64,000 nt of DNA from Paludibacter sp. (GTDB lineage: Bacteria > Bacteroidota > Bacteroidia > Bacteroidales > Paludibacteraceae), in assembly GCA_028692715.1 (NCBI GenBank), contig JAQUWU010000019.1, positions 21,469 to 85,468 of the forward strand, given 5' to 3'. The notes beneath the pieces were generated by a model. That model ran no database searches, was not told the DNA's origin, and worked only from the letters and a program-made list of their open reading frames with translations. Position numbers and translations under genes: made by a program. This document shows positions 38,088 through 46,476 of this stretch, piece by piece; the stretch's first letter is position 1; each line of letters begins with the position of its first letter.

Positions 38088-39200
38088 ATGTTTGGCAAAA
38101 CAATTTTAAAGTGGATAATGCTTGCTTCGAACATAGTAGCAGCATTTTTTATACTTATGACTCTGGTCGGGACCTTTATAAATCCGGACAAATTGTTTTT
38201 CTCTGCCTATTTTGCACTGGCTTTTCCTACCTTTGTATTTATCAATATCATTTTTGTTTTGATTTGGGTGTTAGGACGTAAATGGTATTTTCTGTTATCA
38301 CTCGTTATTCTGATGCTGGCTTCTACAGAAATAGGAGATGTTTTTCCTATTCATTTTGGAAAAACGGAAGACATAAAACCTTCAAAATCTTTTTCGTTGC
38401 TAAGCTACAATACTATGGGATGTGGCAAACTGGAAAAACATACTAAAAAAAGACCGAATGAAGTAATTCAATACATTCTGAATCAGAATGCCGATATTGT
38501 TTGTATTCAGGAATATGCCATAAGCGACCTTGACGAATATCTGACCACAAAAGATATTTATCGGATTTTTAAAAAATATCCTTATAAATACATCCACTTA
38601 AATTCATCCAGCCTTACACGACATAACGGCATAGCTACTTTTTCAAAATTTCCGATTATCAACAAACAATTTGTAAATTACGAATCCTCCTTTAATTCAT
38701 CTATTTATACTGATATTAAAATCGGAAGCGACACTATAAGACTGGTAAACAATCATTTGGAATCGAACAGGATAACCGAGCAAGACAAAGCCATGCCGCT
38801 TAAATTAAAAGATAAATTCGACACGGAAAATCTGACGGATATTACGCGACATTTTTCACGTAAGCTGGGAGTTGCCTACAAATTAAGAGCTTCTCAGGCC
38901 GACTCTGTGGCAAAAGTTATAGAAACATCTCCTTACAAAGTATTGGTTTGTGGTGATTTTAACGACGTTCCTGCCTCCTATGCCTACACTAAAATAAAAG
39001 GGAATCTCAAAGATGTTTTTTCAGAAACCGGAATCGGCTTTGGATTTACGTTCGAAGATAAATTCTATCATTTTCGGATAGATTATATACTTTACGATTC
39101 CGATACATTTATTCCATATGATTTCAATACTGACAAAGTGAAATATTCCGATCATTATCCGATACAATGTCGGATTGGATTCAATTCCATTGACAAATAA
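38088..39200 (+). CDS. Endonuclease/exonuclease/phosphatase-family protein with membrane anchor
   Basis: 370 residues. Three hydrophobic helices in the first ~90 residues, then an EEP domain: LLSYNTMG, CIQEYAI (metal-binding Glu), NNHLESN, CGDFNDVPAS and SDHYPI at the end. The orientation places the catalytic domain probably on the outside or periplasmic side. Substrate unknown. Confidence 0.9.
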   Translation: MFGKTILKWIMLASNIVAAFFILMTLVGTFINPDKLFFSAYFALAFPTFVFINIIFVLIWVLGRKWYFLLSLVILMLASTEIGDVFPIHFGKTEDIKPSKSFSLLSYNTMGCGKLEKHTKKRPNEVIQYILNQNADIVCIQEYAISDLDEYLTTKDIYRIFKKYPYKYIHLNSSSLTRHNGIATFSKFPIINKQFVNYESSFNSSIYTDIKIGSDTIRLVNNHLESNRITEQDKAMPLKLKDKFDTENLTDITRHFSRKLGVAYKLRASQADSVAKVIETSPYKVLVCGDFNDVPASYAYTKIKGNLKDVFSETGIGFGFTFEDKFYHFRIDYILYDSDTFIPYDFNTDKVKYSDHYPIQCRIGFNSIDK

Positions 39201-39247
39201 AAACGACTAATAGCACATACAAAGTTTAATATATAAAATATAGAATT

Positions 39248-39625
39248 ATGAACGTACCAGTAGAATTAAAGTACACAAAGGAACACGAATGGATTCGTTT
39301 CGAAGGAGTTAAGGCAACAATTGGGATTACCGATTATGCACAGGAAGAATTAGGTGAAATTGTTTTTGTAGAAGTTGAAACTATTGACGAAACGCTTTCT
39401 ACCGGCGATGTTTTTGGAACTATCGAAGCGGTAAAAACGGTCTCAGATCTTTATTTGCCTGTAGGTGGAACCATTCTGGAATTCAATACAGAACTCGAAG
39501 ATGCACCCGAATTAGTTAACGACGATCCTTATGGTAAAGGATGGATTATTAAAATCGCAACATCCGAAATCGATTCAGCTGATTTACTTTCTGCTGCCGA
39601 ATACGAAGCATTGATAGGAGCGTAA
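39248..39625 (+). CDS. gcvH: Glycine cleavage system H protein
   Basis: 125 residues, lipoyl carrier of the glycine cleavage system. [12 protein letters not shown] at the N-terminus and the lipoylated lysine in [11 protein letters not shown] (about residue 63). gcvT and gcvP are not in the window; gcvH apart from them and near purE is usual in Bacteroidales. Confidence 0.95.
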   Translation: MNVPVELKYTKEHEWIRFEGVKATIGITDYAQEELGEIVFVEVETIDETLSTGDVFGTIEAVKTVSDLYLPVGGTILEFNTELEDAPELVNDDPYGKGWIIKIATSEIDSADLLSAAEYEALIGA

Positions 39626-39878
39626 AGCTCCTTAAAATTGCCCAAGTAGGATTTTTTATACGTAAATAATTGGCTTAAAGGTCATCTGAAACTTGCATAT
39701 CAAATTTTCACTGTCTTAGGTGAATCCCGGAATATGCTCGTTTCAAATGTAAACTTCGGTGATTTGAAATTTCTATTTGATAGAGAAACTTCAGAGAGTC
39801 TTTTAACTTTGAGTATTTGTCAATAAATAGTATTGAATTTTAAACGGTTAGAGGATATATTAATTTTTATTACAACAG

Positions 39879-40385
39879 ATGAAACCAAAAGTAAGTATTA
39901 TCATGGGCAGCACTTCCGATCTGCCAGTAATGGAAAAAGCTGCGGCTTTATTAAATGAGTTTGAAATTCCGTTTGAAATAAACGCTCTATCGGCTCACCG
40001 TACACCAAAAGAAGTTGAAACATTTGCAAGCAATGCACGTGAAAATGGCATAGAAGTAATTATTGCAGCAGCAGGTATGGCGGCTCATTTGCCCGGCGTT
40101 ATTGCATCAATGACTACTCTACCCGTAATTGGCGTTCCTATTAATGCCTCTTTAGATGGGATGGATGCATTGCTCGCTATTGTTCAAATGCCTCCGGGAA
40201 TTCCTGTTGCAACAGTGGGTATTAACGGTGCATTAAATGCAGCTATACTGGCAGTACAGATGATGTCGGTAGGCAATGTTGAACTTCAGAATAAGTTGGC
40301 AAAATACAAAGAAAACCTAAAAATAAAAATTGTAGAAGCCAACGAACAATTATCAAAAGTGAAATACGACTTTAAAACAAATTGA
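39879..40385 (+). CDS. purE: N5-carboxyaminoimidazole ribonucleotide mutase
   Basis: 168 residues. IIMGSTSDLPVMEKAA and NALSAHRTPKEVE are the active-site loops of class I PurE, and AAAGMAAHLPGVIAS the phosphate-binding region. It carries out the carboxyl shift from N5-CAIR to CAIR in purine synthesis. The 253-bp gap to gcvH has no other gene. Confidence 0.95.
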   Translation: MKPKVSIIMGSTSDLPVMEKAAALLNEFEIPFEINALSAHRTPKEVETFASNARENGIEVIIAAAGMAAHLPGVIASMTTLPVIGVPINASLDGMDALLAIVQMPPGIPVATVGINGALNAAILAVQMMSVGNVELQNKLAKYKENLKIKIVEANEQLSKVKYDFKTN

Positions 40386-40636
40386 TCTTTAGTCTATATT
40401 CACACTAAAAGAAATAAGGCAAATAAGTATTTGAGAGGATATAATGTCGTATTTTGCATGAAAATATTTAAGAATAGAACGATGATTTTCACTGATAGAG
40501 TGGATTTGAAAAAACGGATTTGAATTTCGATAAATCGAAATGATTTACAGATAGTTGCGTCTTAATCATCTTGCCAAAGGCAAGAAAAATCCGCTTTGTT
40601 TATCCTTCATTTTCCGATAAATCAGCGAAAATCGCG

Positions 40637-40895
40637 CCTGCCTGCAGCAGGCAGGTTCAATTAATGTTTCTAAATGGTACATTAATTTGTTCCATTTACT
40701 TAAGTATTTGAAAAGAAGAAATGTCGTATTTCACAAAAAAATAGGACCTGTCTGTAGCAGGCAGATTCTATTTCTATGTATGTTATTTGTATGTAGATTT
40801 TTGGCATGGACTTAAAAATTTTTATTGAAAAAGTTTCACAATAAGCTTTATTTATAAAAATTTGCGTAATTTACACCCGTCTGCCATCAGGCAGG
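40637..40895. repeat. Three copies of a GCAGGCAGG palindromic repeat
   Basis: CCTGCCTGCAGCAGGCAGG (40637-40655), CCTGTCTGTAGCAGGCAG (about 40747-40764) and CCGTCTGCCATCAGGCAGG (about 40877-40895) share one fold. A fragment is also at about 46387-46396. The whole purE-lipoprotein spacer (40386-40981) otherwise contains no gene. Confidence 0.7.
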
Positions 40896-40981
40896 TTCAG
40901 AAAAATGTAATCTGTGTTCTTCTTTATTTAATTGTTTTTTCGTACTACTTAGATTCAAAAATTATTCAATTGCTGATATTT

Positions 40982-42121
40982 ATGAAAAAATCGATACTTT
41001 GTCTTCTTATAATAGCTCTACTTGCGTCCTGCAATAACAAAGCGAAATTCAAACTCACTGGGACAGTAAAAGATGCCATTGGTGATACATTATACCTCGT
41101 ATACAATGGTCTGACAAAAACTATGGTGCTCGATTCAGTGAAATTAAACGAAAAAGGAGATTTTAAATTTTCTTCTCCCAAACCGGCATTTCCTGACTTC
41201 TATAGCCTACAGTTGAAAGACAAGACACTTACTTTTGCGGTTGACTCCAACGAAACCATTAATATTGAGTCGCAAAATATTGGTTTTGCCACTGAATACA
41301 CTATTTCCGGATCGTACACTTCAACTAAAATTCAGCAATTAAGGAAATCAGTTATGGCAATTGAAACAAAAATTTCGGAAGTACGCGAAGATAAAAATAC
41401 CGAAACCAGAACGGCAAAAATTGAAGAAATAAAGAAAAATATCAATCTTCATAAAGAAATGGCTCGGAAACTGATTCTTGAAAATCCCCGATCGGCAGCC
41501 GCATATTTTGCCCTTTATCAAAAAGTAAACAACAACTATTTATTCGATCCATACATTAAAGAGGATAGAATATATTGTGCAGCAGTAGCTACTGCATACA
41601 ACACCTTTATGCCTGAATACGACCGAACAAAAAATATTTACAATCTGGTTATGGATGCTATTAAAACAGAGCGAAAAAGCATCAATCAAGAAAGATGGGA
41701 TCAGATAGTGAAAGAATCAGGGATAGGTTATATCAACATTAAATTACCGGACAGCAAAAATATTGAACACAATCTTTCCGATTTGGAAGGCAAAGTCGTA
41801 CTGGTTGATTTTTCTTCTTTTGCAAGCAAAGAAAATGTTTCGTACACTTTTGCGTTACGCGAATTGTATAATAAATATCAAAAAAAAGGATTCGAAATAT
41901 ATCAGGTATCGTTGGATAATAACAAACTCCTTTGGGAACAGATTTCAGAAAATATTCCATGGGTTTGCGTTCGTGATGAGGAAGGTTCAAATACAAAATA
42001 CCTGCAAACATTTAATATAAGAACCATACCAACAACTTTCCTTATTGATAGAAAAGGGGATATTATTGCCCGTGATTTAAGTTTCGGAGAACTAGAAACC
42101 CTGATTAAGAAAAACTTATAA
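40982..42121 (+). CDS. Thioredoxin-fold lipoprotein (DUF4369/TlpA-like) lacking the CxxC
   Basis: From ATG 40982 (MKKSILCLLIIALLASC) it is a 379-residue lipoprotein; the frame is open upstream to 40862 but that part is non-signal and repeat-derived. The N-terminal domain is DUF4369-like (FKLTGTVKDAIGDTLYLVYNG). The C-terminal ~140 residues are a TlpA/AhpC-like thioredoxin fold with the cis-Pro loop RTIPTTFLIDRKGDI. Where family members have WC..C, this one has DFSSFASKENVSYT, with no cysteine, so it is unlikely to be a thiol oxidoreductase. Confidence 0.82.
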   Translation: MKKSILCLLIIALLASCNNKAKFKLTGTVKDAIGDTLYLVYNGLTKTMVLDSVKLNEKGDFKFSSPKPAFPDFYSLQLKDKTLTFAVDSNETINIESQNIGFATEYTISGSYTSTKIQQLRKSVMAIETKISEVREDKNTETRTAKIEEIKKNINLHKEMARKLILENPRSAAAYFALYQKVNNNYLFDPYIKEDRIYCAAVATAYNTFMPEYDRTKNIYNLVMDAIKTERKSINQERWDQIVKESGIGYINIKLPDSKNIEHNLSDLEGKVVLVDFSSFASKENVSYTFALRELYNKYQKKGFEIYQVSLDNNKLLWEQISENIPWVCVRDEEGSNTKYLQTFNIRTIPTTFLIDRKGDIIARDLSFGELETLIKKNL

Positions 42122-42212
42122 TTTTTCCCGCAAAGCCGCGAGTCGCAAAGGTTTTGTTTAATCATTTTTTTTAGTGCTTAGCACCTTGGTGAGAGTCTTA
42201 CATATTCAGCCT

Positions 42213-43142
42213 ATGAACCACTTTATTAAAAATGCAGCTCTTTCTATTGGATTTGATGCTTGTGGCATTGCCAAAGCTGAACTTCTTGAGGAAGATGCGG
42301 CTTATCTGCGCCAATGGTTGAATAATGGCAAACAAGGTGAAATGCACTATCTGGAACGCAACTTTGAGAAACGAACTGATCCCCGTCTATTAGTTCCGGG
42401 ATGCAAATCGGTAGTGGTTGTATTGATGAATTATTACCCAACAGAACATCAAATTGCTGACGCTCCTCAAATATCAAAATACGCTTATTCCAGCATCGAT
42501 TATCACACTGTAATCAAAGAGAAACTTCATCTACTTGAACAATTAATTATTGAAGCATACGGTTCAGATATTGTTGCACCTGAATATCAGCATATTTTTG
42601 TAGATTCCGCACCCGTACTCGAACGACGCTGGGCTGAAAGAGCCGGACTCGGTTGGATAGGCAAACACACACAACTTATAAGTCCCGGATTAGGTAGTTA
42701 TTTTTTTATCGGCATTTTAATGATAAATGCGGAAACTGAATATGACGCACCTATGGCGGAACTATGCGGAAAATGTACACGTTGCATTGATGCATGTCCT
42801 ACCAAGGCTTTGGCTGCTCGCGAAATGGATGCACGCCGATGTATTTCGTACCTAACCATTGAAAATAAAAAAGATATTTCCAAAGAATTTATTCCGATTC
42901 TTTCGAACCGAATGTATGGTTGTGATATATGCGCCGATGTTTGTCCATGGAATAAAAAATGGGCAACACCCCACAACAAAAAAGAATTTGCAGTTGTGCC
43001 GGGAATGCTGCAATGGGATACGGAAACCTGGGAAAAGATGACAAAAGAGCAATTCAATGCCGCATTTAAATTCTCAGCTGTTCAACGCGCCGGATATAAA
43101 AAATTCATGCAGAATATTAATCTTCTAAGAAATCAGCAATAA
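42213..43142 (+). CDS. queG: Epoxyqueuosine reductase
   Basis: Last step of queuosine synthesis in tRNA anticodons, cobalamin and Fe-S dependent. From ATG 42213 (MNHFIKNAALSIGFDACGIA) it is 309 residues. VDSAPVLERRWAERAGLGWIGKH is a family signature and two 4Fe-4S sets follow: CGKCTRCIDACPTKAL and YGCDICADVCPWN. An upstream ATG at 42174 would add non-conserved residues. Confidence 0.94.
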   Translation: MNHFIKNAALSIGFDACGIAKAELLEEDAAYLRQWLNNGKQGEMHYLERNFEKRTDPRLLVPGCKSVVVVLMNYYPTEHQIADAPQISKYAYSSIDYHTVIKEKLHLLEQLIIEAYGSDIVAPEYQHIFVDSAPVLERRWAERAGLGWIGKHTQLISPGLGSYFFIGILMINAETEYDAPMAELCGKCTRCIDACPTKALAAREMDARRCISYLTIENKKDISKEFIPILSNRMYGCDICADVCPWNKKWATPHNKKEFAVVPGMLQWDTETWEKMTKEQFNAAFKFSAVQRAGYKKFMQNINLLRNQQ

Positions 43143-43334
43143 ATACCTCGATTTTTTATATTTGTACTGCTTATCTTTAAGCATCAATCGAAATAAGAAA
43201 TTCTTTATCAACAGTGTCAGTCCCCTTTTTGTTGGCAGTACCCGCTATAAATTTATCAAAACTTCCTTTCAGCACACGTTCTATCGAAAATGTATTCCAA
43301 ATAAAGTCAAATCATTTAAGATATTTATAAAAAA

Positions 43335-44072
43335 TTAAATGACATTCCAAACAAGCTTCACAGCCATAATTAAAAGTATAATGGCTAAAATCCTTTTTAC
43401 TGATAGCGGATTAAGATTTTTGTGCATGAACATGGTGCCTAAGGTTGCACCAACTATTCCTGCCGATGAGGCTATAATTAATAAGCGCCAATCAACATTA
43501 CCCATTGCCCAATAGGTTAAAAATCCTGCGAAGGACGAAAATGGTACAACAAAGGCCGTGATTACTGTAATTTTCTTAGGATTGAAACCTAACATTAACA
43601 TTAACGGCGAAATTATACCACCACCACCAACTCCAAGTAAACCGGATAAAAGTCCGGCAAAAGCTCCTATTAATGACAACGAAAAATAAGGTCTGTCTTC
43701 ACGGTAAGATTCCAGTTCTTTTTTCTTGTGAAATAAAAACATAAATCCAGAAAAAAGTAAAAACCCAATAAAAAGAATCAGGATGATTTTTTTAGGAAAG
43801 AATTGAGATCCCCAGGCACCTACAATTGCAAATATAAACGAAAATATAATGATTGGTATACCTACTTTAAAGTCAAGTCTTTTATTTTTAATATTGGATA
43901 TACTTGCACCTGTTAAACTTACAGTGTTATAGAATAATCCAACAGGTTTAGCTATTCCAATAGGAATCCCCAATGACACCAAAATGGGGATCAGTATAAT
44001 GGCAGCTCCAACACCACCGAGCGAAAAAACAAATGCAGCAACAAATGAAATTCCGGCAATTAAATAATCCAT
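43335..44072 (-). CDS. TauE/SafE-family anion exporter
   Basis: 245 residues, about eight helices in two repeats. AAFVFSLGGVGAAIILIPILVSLG and GAFAGLLSGLLGVGGGGIISP are the paired glycine-rich motifs of the family, which exports sulfite or other organosulfur anions. It is the last gene of the group read from arsR. Confidence 0.9.
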   Translation of the reverse strand: MDYLIAGISFVAAFVFSLGGVGAAIILIPILVSLGIPIGIAKPVGLFYNTVSLTGASISNIKNKRLDFKVGIPIIIFSFIFAIVGAWGSQFFPKKIILILFIGFLLFSGFMFLFHKKKELESYREDRPYFSLSLIGAFAGLLSGLLGVGGGGIISPLMLMLGFNPKKITVITAFVVPFSSFAGFLTYWAMGNVDWRLLIIASSAGIVGATLGTMFMHKNLNPLSVKRILAIILLIMAVKLVWNVI

Positions 44073-44226
44073 CTTATATTATTTTTATCCATAAAAGTAA
44101 ATAAAACATAGCTTAACAGCCTGTACTTAATGTTAGAATAGTTACTACCATCACATCTCCAGAAGAAAAAATGAGGGCAGTAACCAATAAATAGCTGCTA
44201 AATTATATTTCACAATACGATGTGAA

Positions 44227-44829
44227 TTATTTTTCAGAACAAGGAATACAAACTCTTTTGCCATCAATAATTTTTGATTGATTGTCGAATACAATCTCAT
44301 TACATATGGCGCAATTATGCCAGTCAAAAGTACCCTTTGGTAGTTGTACCTCTTTCTCAAAAATTTCGCTTACAGAAAATAAAACATTTTCGTCCAACTG
44401 TTTCACATTCTCAATAAGAGGAAGTACCAATTCCGGATCAATATCTTTAGGCTCAACCTTTTGTTTACGCAGCTTTACAAATTCAGAATTCAATGCCTTT
44501 TCAAAAAATTCAGGTCTTGTTGAAACTCTTACAGCTCTTTTTGTTTTTAAATCAACCAAAACAATCGCATTCTTTCCATAGTTTAACTTTTCGACAATTC
44601 CTTTTCCATACGTGCAACCTGTTGCCGCCATTACTCCATCTAAAAAACACGCAGCAGCATGTGCAGGTCCATTTTCACAAAAAAGATATAACTCTTTATT
44701 ACTCGCTTTTTCAACTCCTAGTTTTTTCATTGCAGTTAAACCTGCTCTATAACCAATTGGCATTGCAGGACATATATGCCCGTGAAATTCGAAAGCCCAT
44801 TCTGGAATTTCAACTTTTTTGTTCTCCAT
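44227..44829 (-). CDS. FmdE-family protein
   Basis: 200 residues. The N-terminal FmdE domain has FEFHGHICPAMPIGYRAGL, the Cys/His signature of formylmethanofuran dehydrogenase subunit E homologues, with a further Cys in GVMAATGCTYGKG. The C-terminus has a zinc ribbon (CAICNEIVFD...GKRVCIPC). In non-methanogens the role is unknown; redox or molybdenum-linked metabolism has been proposed. It lies between arsR and tauE. Confidence 0.88.
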   Translation of the reverse strand: MENKKVEIPEWAFEFHGHICPAMPIGYRAGLTAMKKLGVEKASNKELYLFCENGPAHAAACFLDGVMAATGCTYGKGIVEKLNYGKNAIVLVDLKTKRAVRVSTRPEFFEKALNSEFVKLRKQKVEPKDIDPELVLPLIENVKQLDENVLFSVSEIFEKEVQLPKGTFDWHNCAICNEIVFDNQSKIIDGKRVCIPCSEK

Positions 44830-44861
44830 AATTTCTATATTAAAATAAGTAGTGTTTGTTT

Positions 44862-44886
44862 GTTCGTAGTTCGCATAACTACGAAC
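44862..44886. promoter_or_regulatory. Perfect 10-bp inverted repeat, probable ArsR operator upstream of the FmdE gene
   Basis: GTTCGTAGTT and AACTACGAAC are separated by CGCAT. The inner TTCGTA/TACGAA half-sites are the same as in the palindrome at 45208-45223. It is 33 bp before the FmdE start. Confidence 0.7.
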
Positions 44887-44903
44887 GATGTTTGTAAATT
44901 TTT

Positions 44904-45203
44904 TTAGATATCCAGAAAATGTTTAAACAATTGCTGTGCTTCTTTCCAGTTTTCTTTGTTGATACAATATCTTACCCTTGGGGCTTCAATTTCACCCTGT
45001 ATTAGTCCGGCAGCTTTTAATTCTTTCAGATGTTGTGATAAAGTTGATTTTGCTATTGGGAGTTCGTCGCTTAAATTTCCGCTGTAGCAACAGCTCTGTT
45101 TTGATAATACTTCCAAAATATACATCCGCACCGGATGCCCCATTGCTTTGGCGTATCTGGCAATTCTAATTTGTTTATCTGTAGTAACTGATTTATCACT
45201 CAT
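44904..45203 (-). CDS. ArsR-family transcriptional repressor
   Basis: 99 residues, winged helix. ARYAKAMGHPVRMYILEVL is followed by SCCYSGNLSDELPIAKSTLSQHLKELKAAGLIQ (recognition helix) and a beta wing. The CC pair in KQSCCYSG could sense a metal or a redox or sulfur species. It probably controls itself and the FmdE and TauE genes. Confidence 0.9.
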   Translation of the reverse strand: MSDKSVTTDKQIRIARYAKAMGHPVRMYILEVLSKQSCCYSGNLSDELPIAKSTLSQHLKELKAAGLIQGEIEAPRVRYCINKENWKEAQQLFKHFLDI

Positions 45204-45207
45204 TCTA

Positions 45208-45223
45208 TTCGTATATTTACGAA
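45208..45223. promoter_or_regulatory. Palindrome over the arsR start region, probable operator
   Basis: TTCGTATATTTACGAA is a perfect 6-bp inverted repeat with a 4-bp spacer. It lies just downstream of the -7 box, covering the expected transcription start, which is ideal for autorepression. Confidence 0.72.
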
Positions 45224-45231
45224 CAAAGGTA
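45224..45231 (-). promoter_or_regulatory. -7 box for arsR
   Basis: Minus strand TACCTTTG, exact TAnnTTTG match, directly next to the palindrome at 45208-45223. Confidence 0.6.
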
Positions 45232-45412
45232 AATATTTTTATCTAAATACAATAATCAAATGTCATTTTTTTTGTGATTACTTGAATATTGATACGAAAT
45301 TATATTATTCTCATTACTTAGACCCGTTTTGTATACGCCCTGCTCAAAAAAAAGAAATACAGTCTATGCGAGTTTATTCAATTCGTTGTTGATTTTTAAT
45401 GGCTCTTTTTCA

Positions 45413-45577
45413 GTAACTACTCAGCCCCCCAACCCCCTAAAGGGGGAGTTTTGGAACGACATTCATCATTTATGCGCTTTAATTTGGCTGTTTTTTTTGT
45501 GAAAATTAAATTTTTTTTACTCTGCTATTTCCCTAAAAACGTCAAATGAAGTACTTCTTGAAGTGCTGAGTAGTCAC
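45413..45577. mobile_element. MITE-like element, copy 2, with 8-bp target duplication
   Basis: 165 bp, GTAACTACTCAGC to GCTGAGTAGTCAC, flanked by exact CTTTTTCA at 45405-45412 and 45578-45585. Same orientation as copies at 3797 and 54185. The surrounding spacer (45232-45843) shows no gene. Confidence 0.88.
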
Positions 45578-45843
45578 CTTTTTCACACGCCTTGTTAAGG
45601 TCAAATCTTTAAAAACAATATGGTCTGATATAATTTTTTGAGAAATCCATGTCAGACCATTTCATATCTTAAGGATATAGTGACATTAAAGTGCTATTTT
45701 GGCATGATTAACTGACTATATTCCACATTTCGCAGTATGGCTCGTTTTTTGCCCAGTAATAATAACGAGCAGTCCAGCTATGATTAATAACCGAACACGA
45801 CTCAAAATTAATTTATATTGTTTAATTAAAAAAGAGATCTAAA

Positions 45844-45966
45844 ATGGCAGCATCTGGAAACAAACAGCCCAAAAAAGTCAAATCTGGCAAACATGCTAAA
45901 CATGTTCCATCTTATCAAGTTGAAGCAACGACAACCGATTCTGACGATTTAAAGAAAAAGAAATAA
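45844..45966 (+). CDS. Small basic protein, 40 residues
   Basis: An ATG frame beginning MAASGNKQPKKVKSGKHAKH and ending DDLKKKK. It is lysine- and histidine-rich at the N-terminus and followed within 25 bp by a perfect terminator hairpin, which supports a real short transcript. No domain is recognised; a nucleic-acid-binding role is only a guess from composition. A purine-rich AAAAAAGAGA precedes the start. Confidence 0.55.
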   Translation: MAASGNKQPKKVKSGKHAKHVPSYQVEATTTDSDDLKKKK

Positions 45967-45989
45967 TTTTTTTTCTGATGATTTAATTC

Positions 45990-46024
45990 AAACAGGAATA
46001 AAGTATTAAACTTTATTCCTGTTT
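45990..46024 (+). terminator. Terminator after the 40-residue protein gene
   Basis: AAACAGGAATAAAGT pairs perfectly over 15 bp with ACTTTATTCCTGTTT around a 5-nt loop. The T-tract is only three bases, but A's flank the other side. Confidence 0.75.
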
Positions 46025-46058
46025 AAATTATAACAATAGTTCGTTATAAAATTTTATT

Positions 46059-46188
46059 TTTCAACGCAAAGGCGCTAAGATGCTAAGCCGCCAAGAAAAA
46101 CTTCAAGTTTTTCTCTTTGCGTTCTTTGCATATATATATCTGAAATACTGTATATTACAAAATTATTATGCTTAGCGTTCTTTGCGTT
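46059..46188. repeat. CTTTGCGTT palindromic repeat
   Basis: AACGCAAAG (46059) is answered by CTTTGCGTT (46115-46123), and an inner perfect palindrome AGAAAAACTTCAAGTTTTTCT lies at 46094-46114. CTTAGCGTTCTTTGCGTT recurs at about 46171-46188. The spacer 46025-46476 has no gene I can support. Confidence 0.65.
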
Positions 46189-46476
46189 TAATTAAAAAAA
46201 ATATATTTGATATTTTAAAAGGGTTAATCGTTTTAATTGCCTGAATAATAAACTAATAAATTATTTTATTACGAACCATTATTATAAGCAAGTCATACCA
46301 ACTGTATATTTAAAATGTATCAATCATTTTTAAACATCTATAGTTGTCAATGCGGTTGTCTACAAAATTATTGAACAATAAGACAAAAGTGTCTTCTGCA
46401 GGCAGGTTTACTACTATCCCGGCTATTCTTTTTACACATTGGGCTGCCCTGAAATTCTCTGATTTCACAAATCAAT

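Noticed and set aside
44151-44360. Minus-strand 69-residue frame overlapping the FmdE gene end
   Set aside because: It overlaps the zinc-ribbon coding part of the FmdE gene in another frame and has no family features.
44904-45203. Arsenic resistance operon
   Set aside because: The ArsR-family gene has no arsenite exporter or arsenate reductase next to it; neighbours are FmdE and TauE/SafE types.
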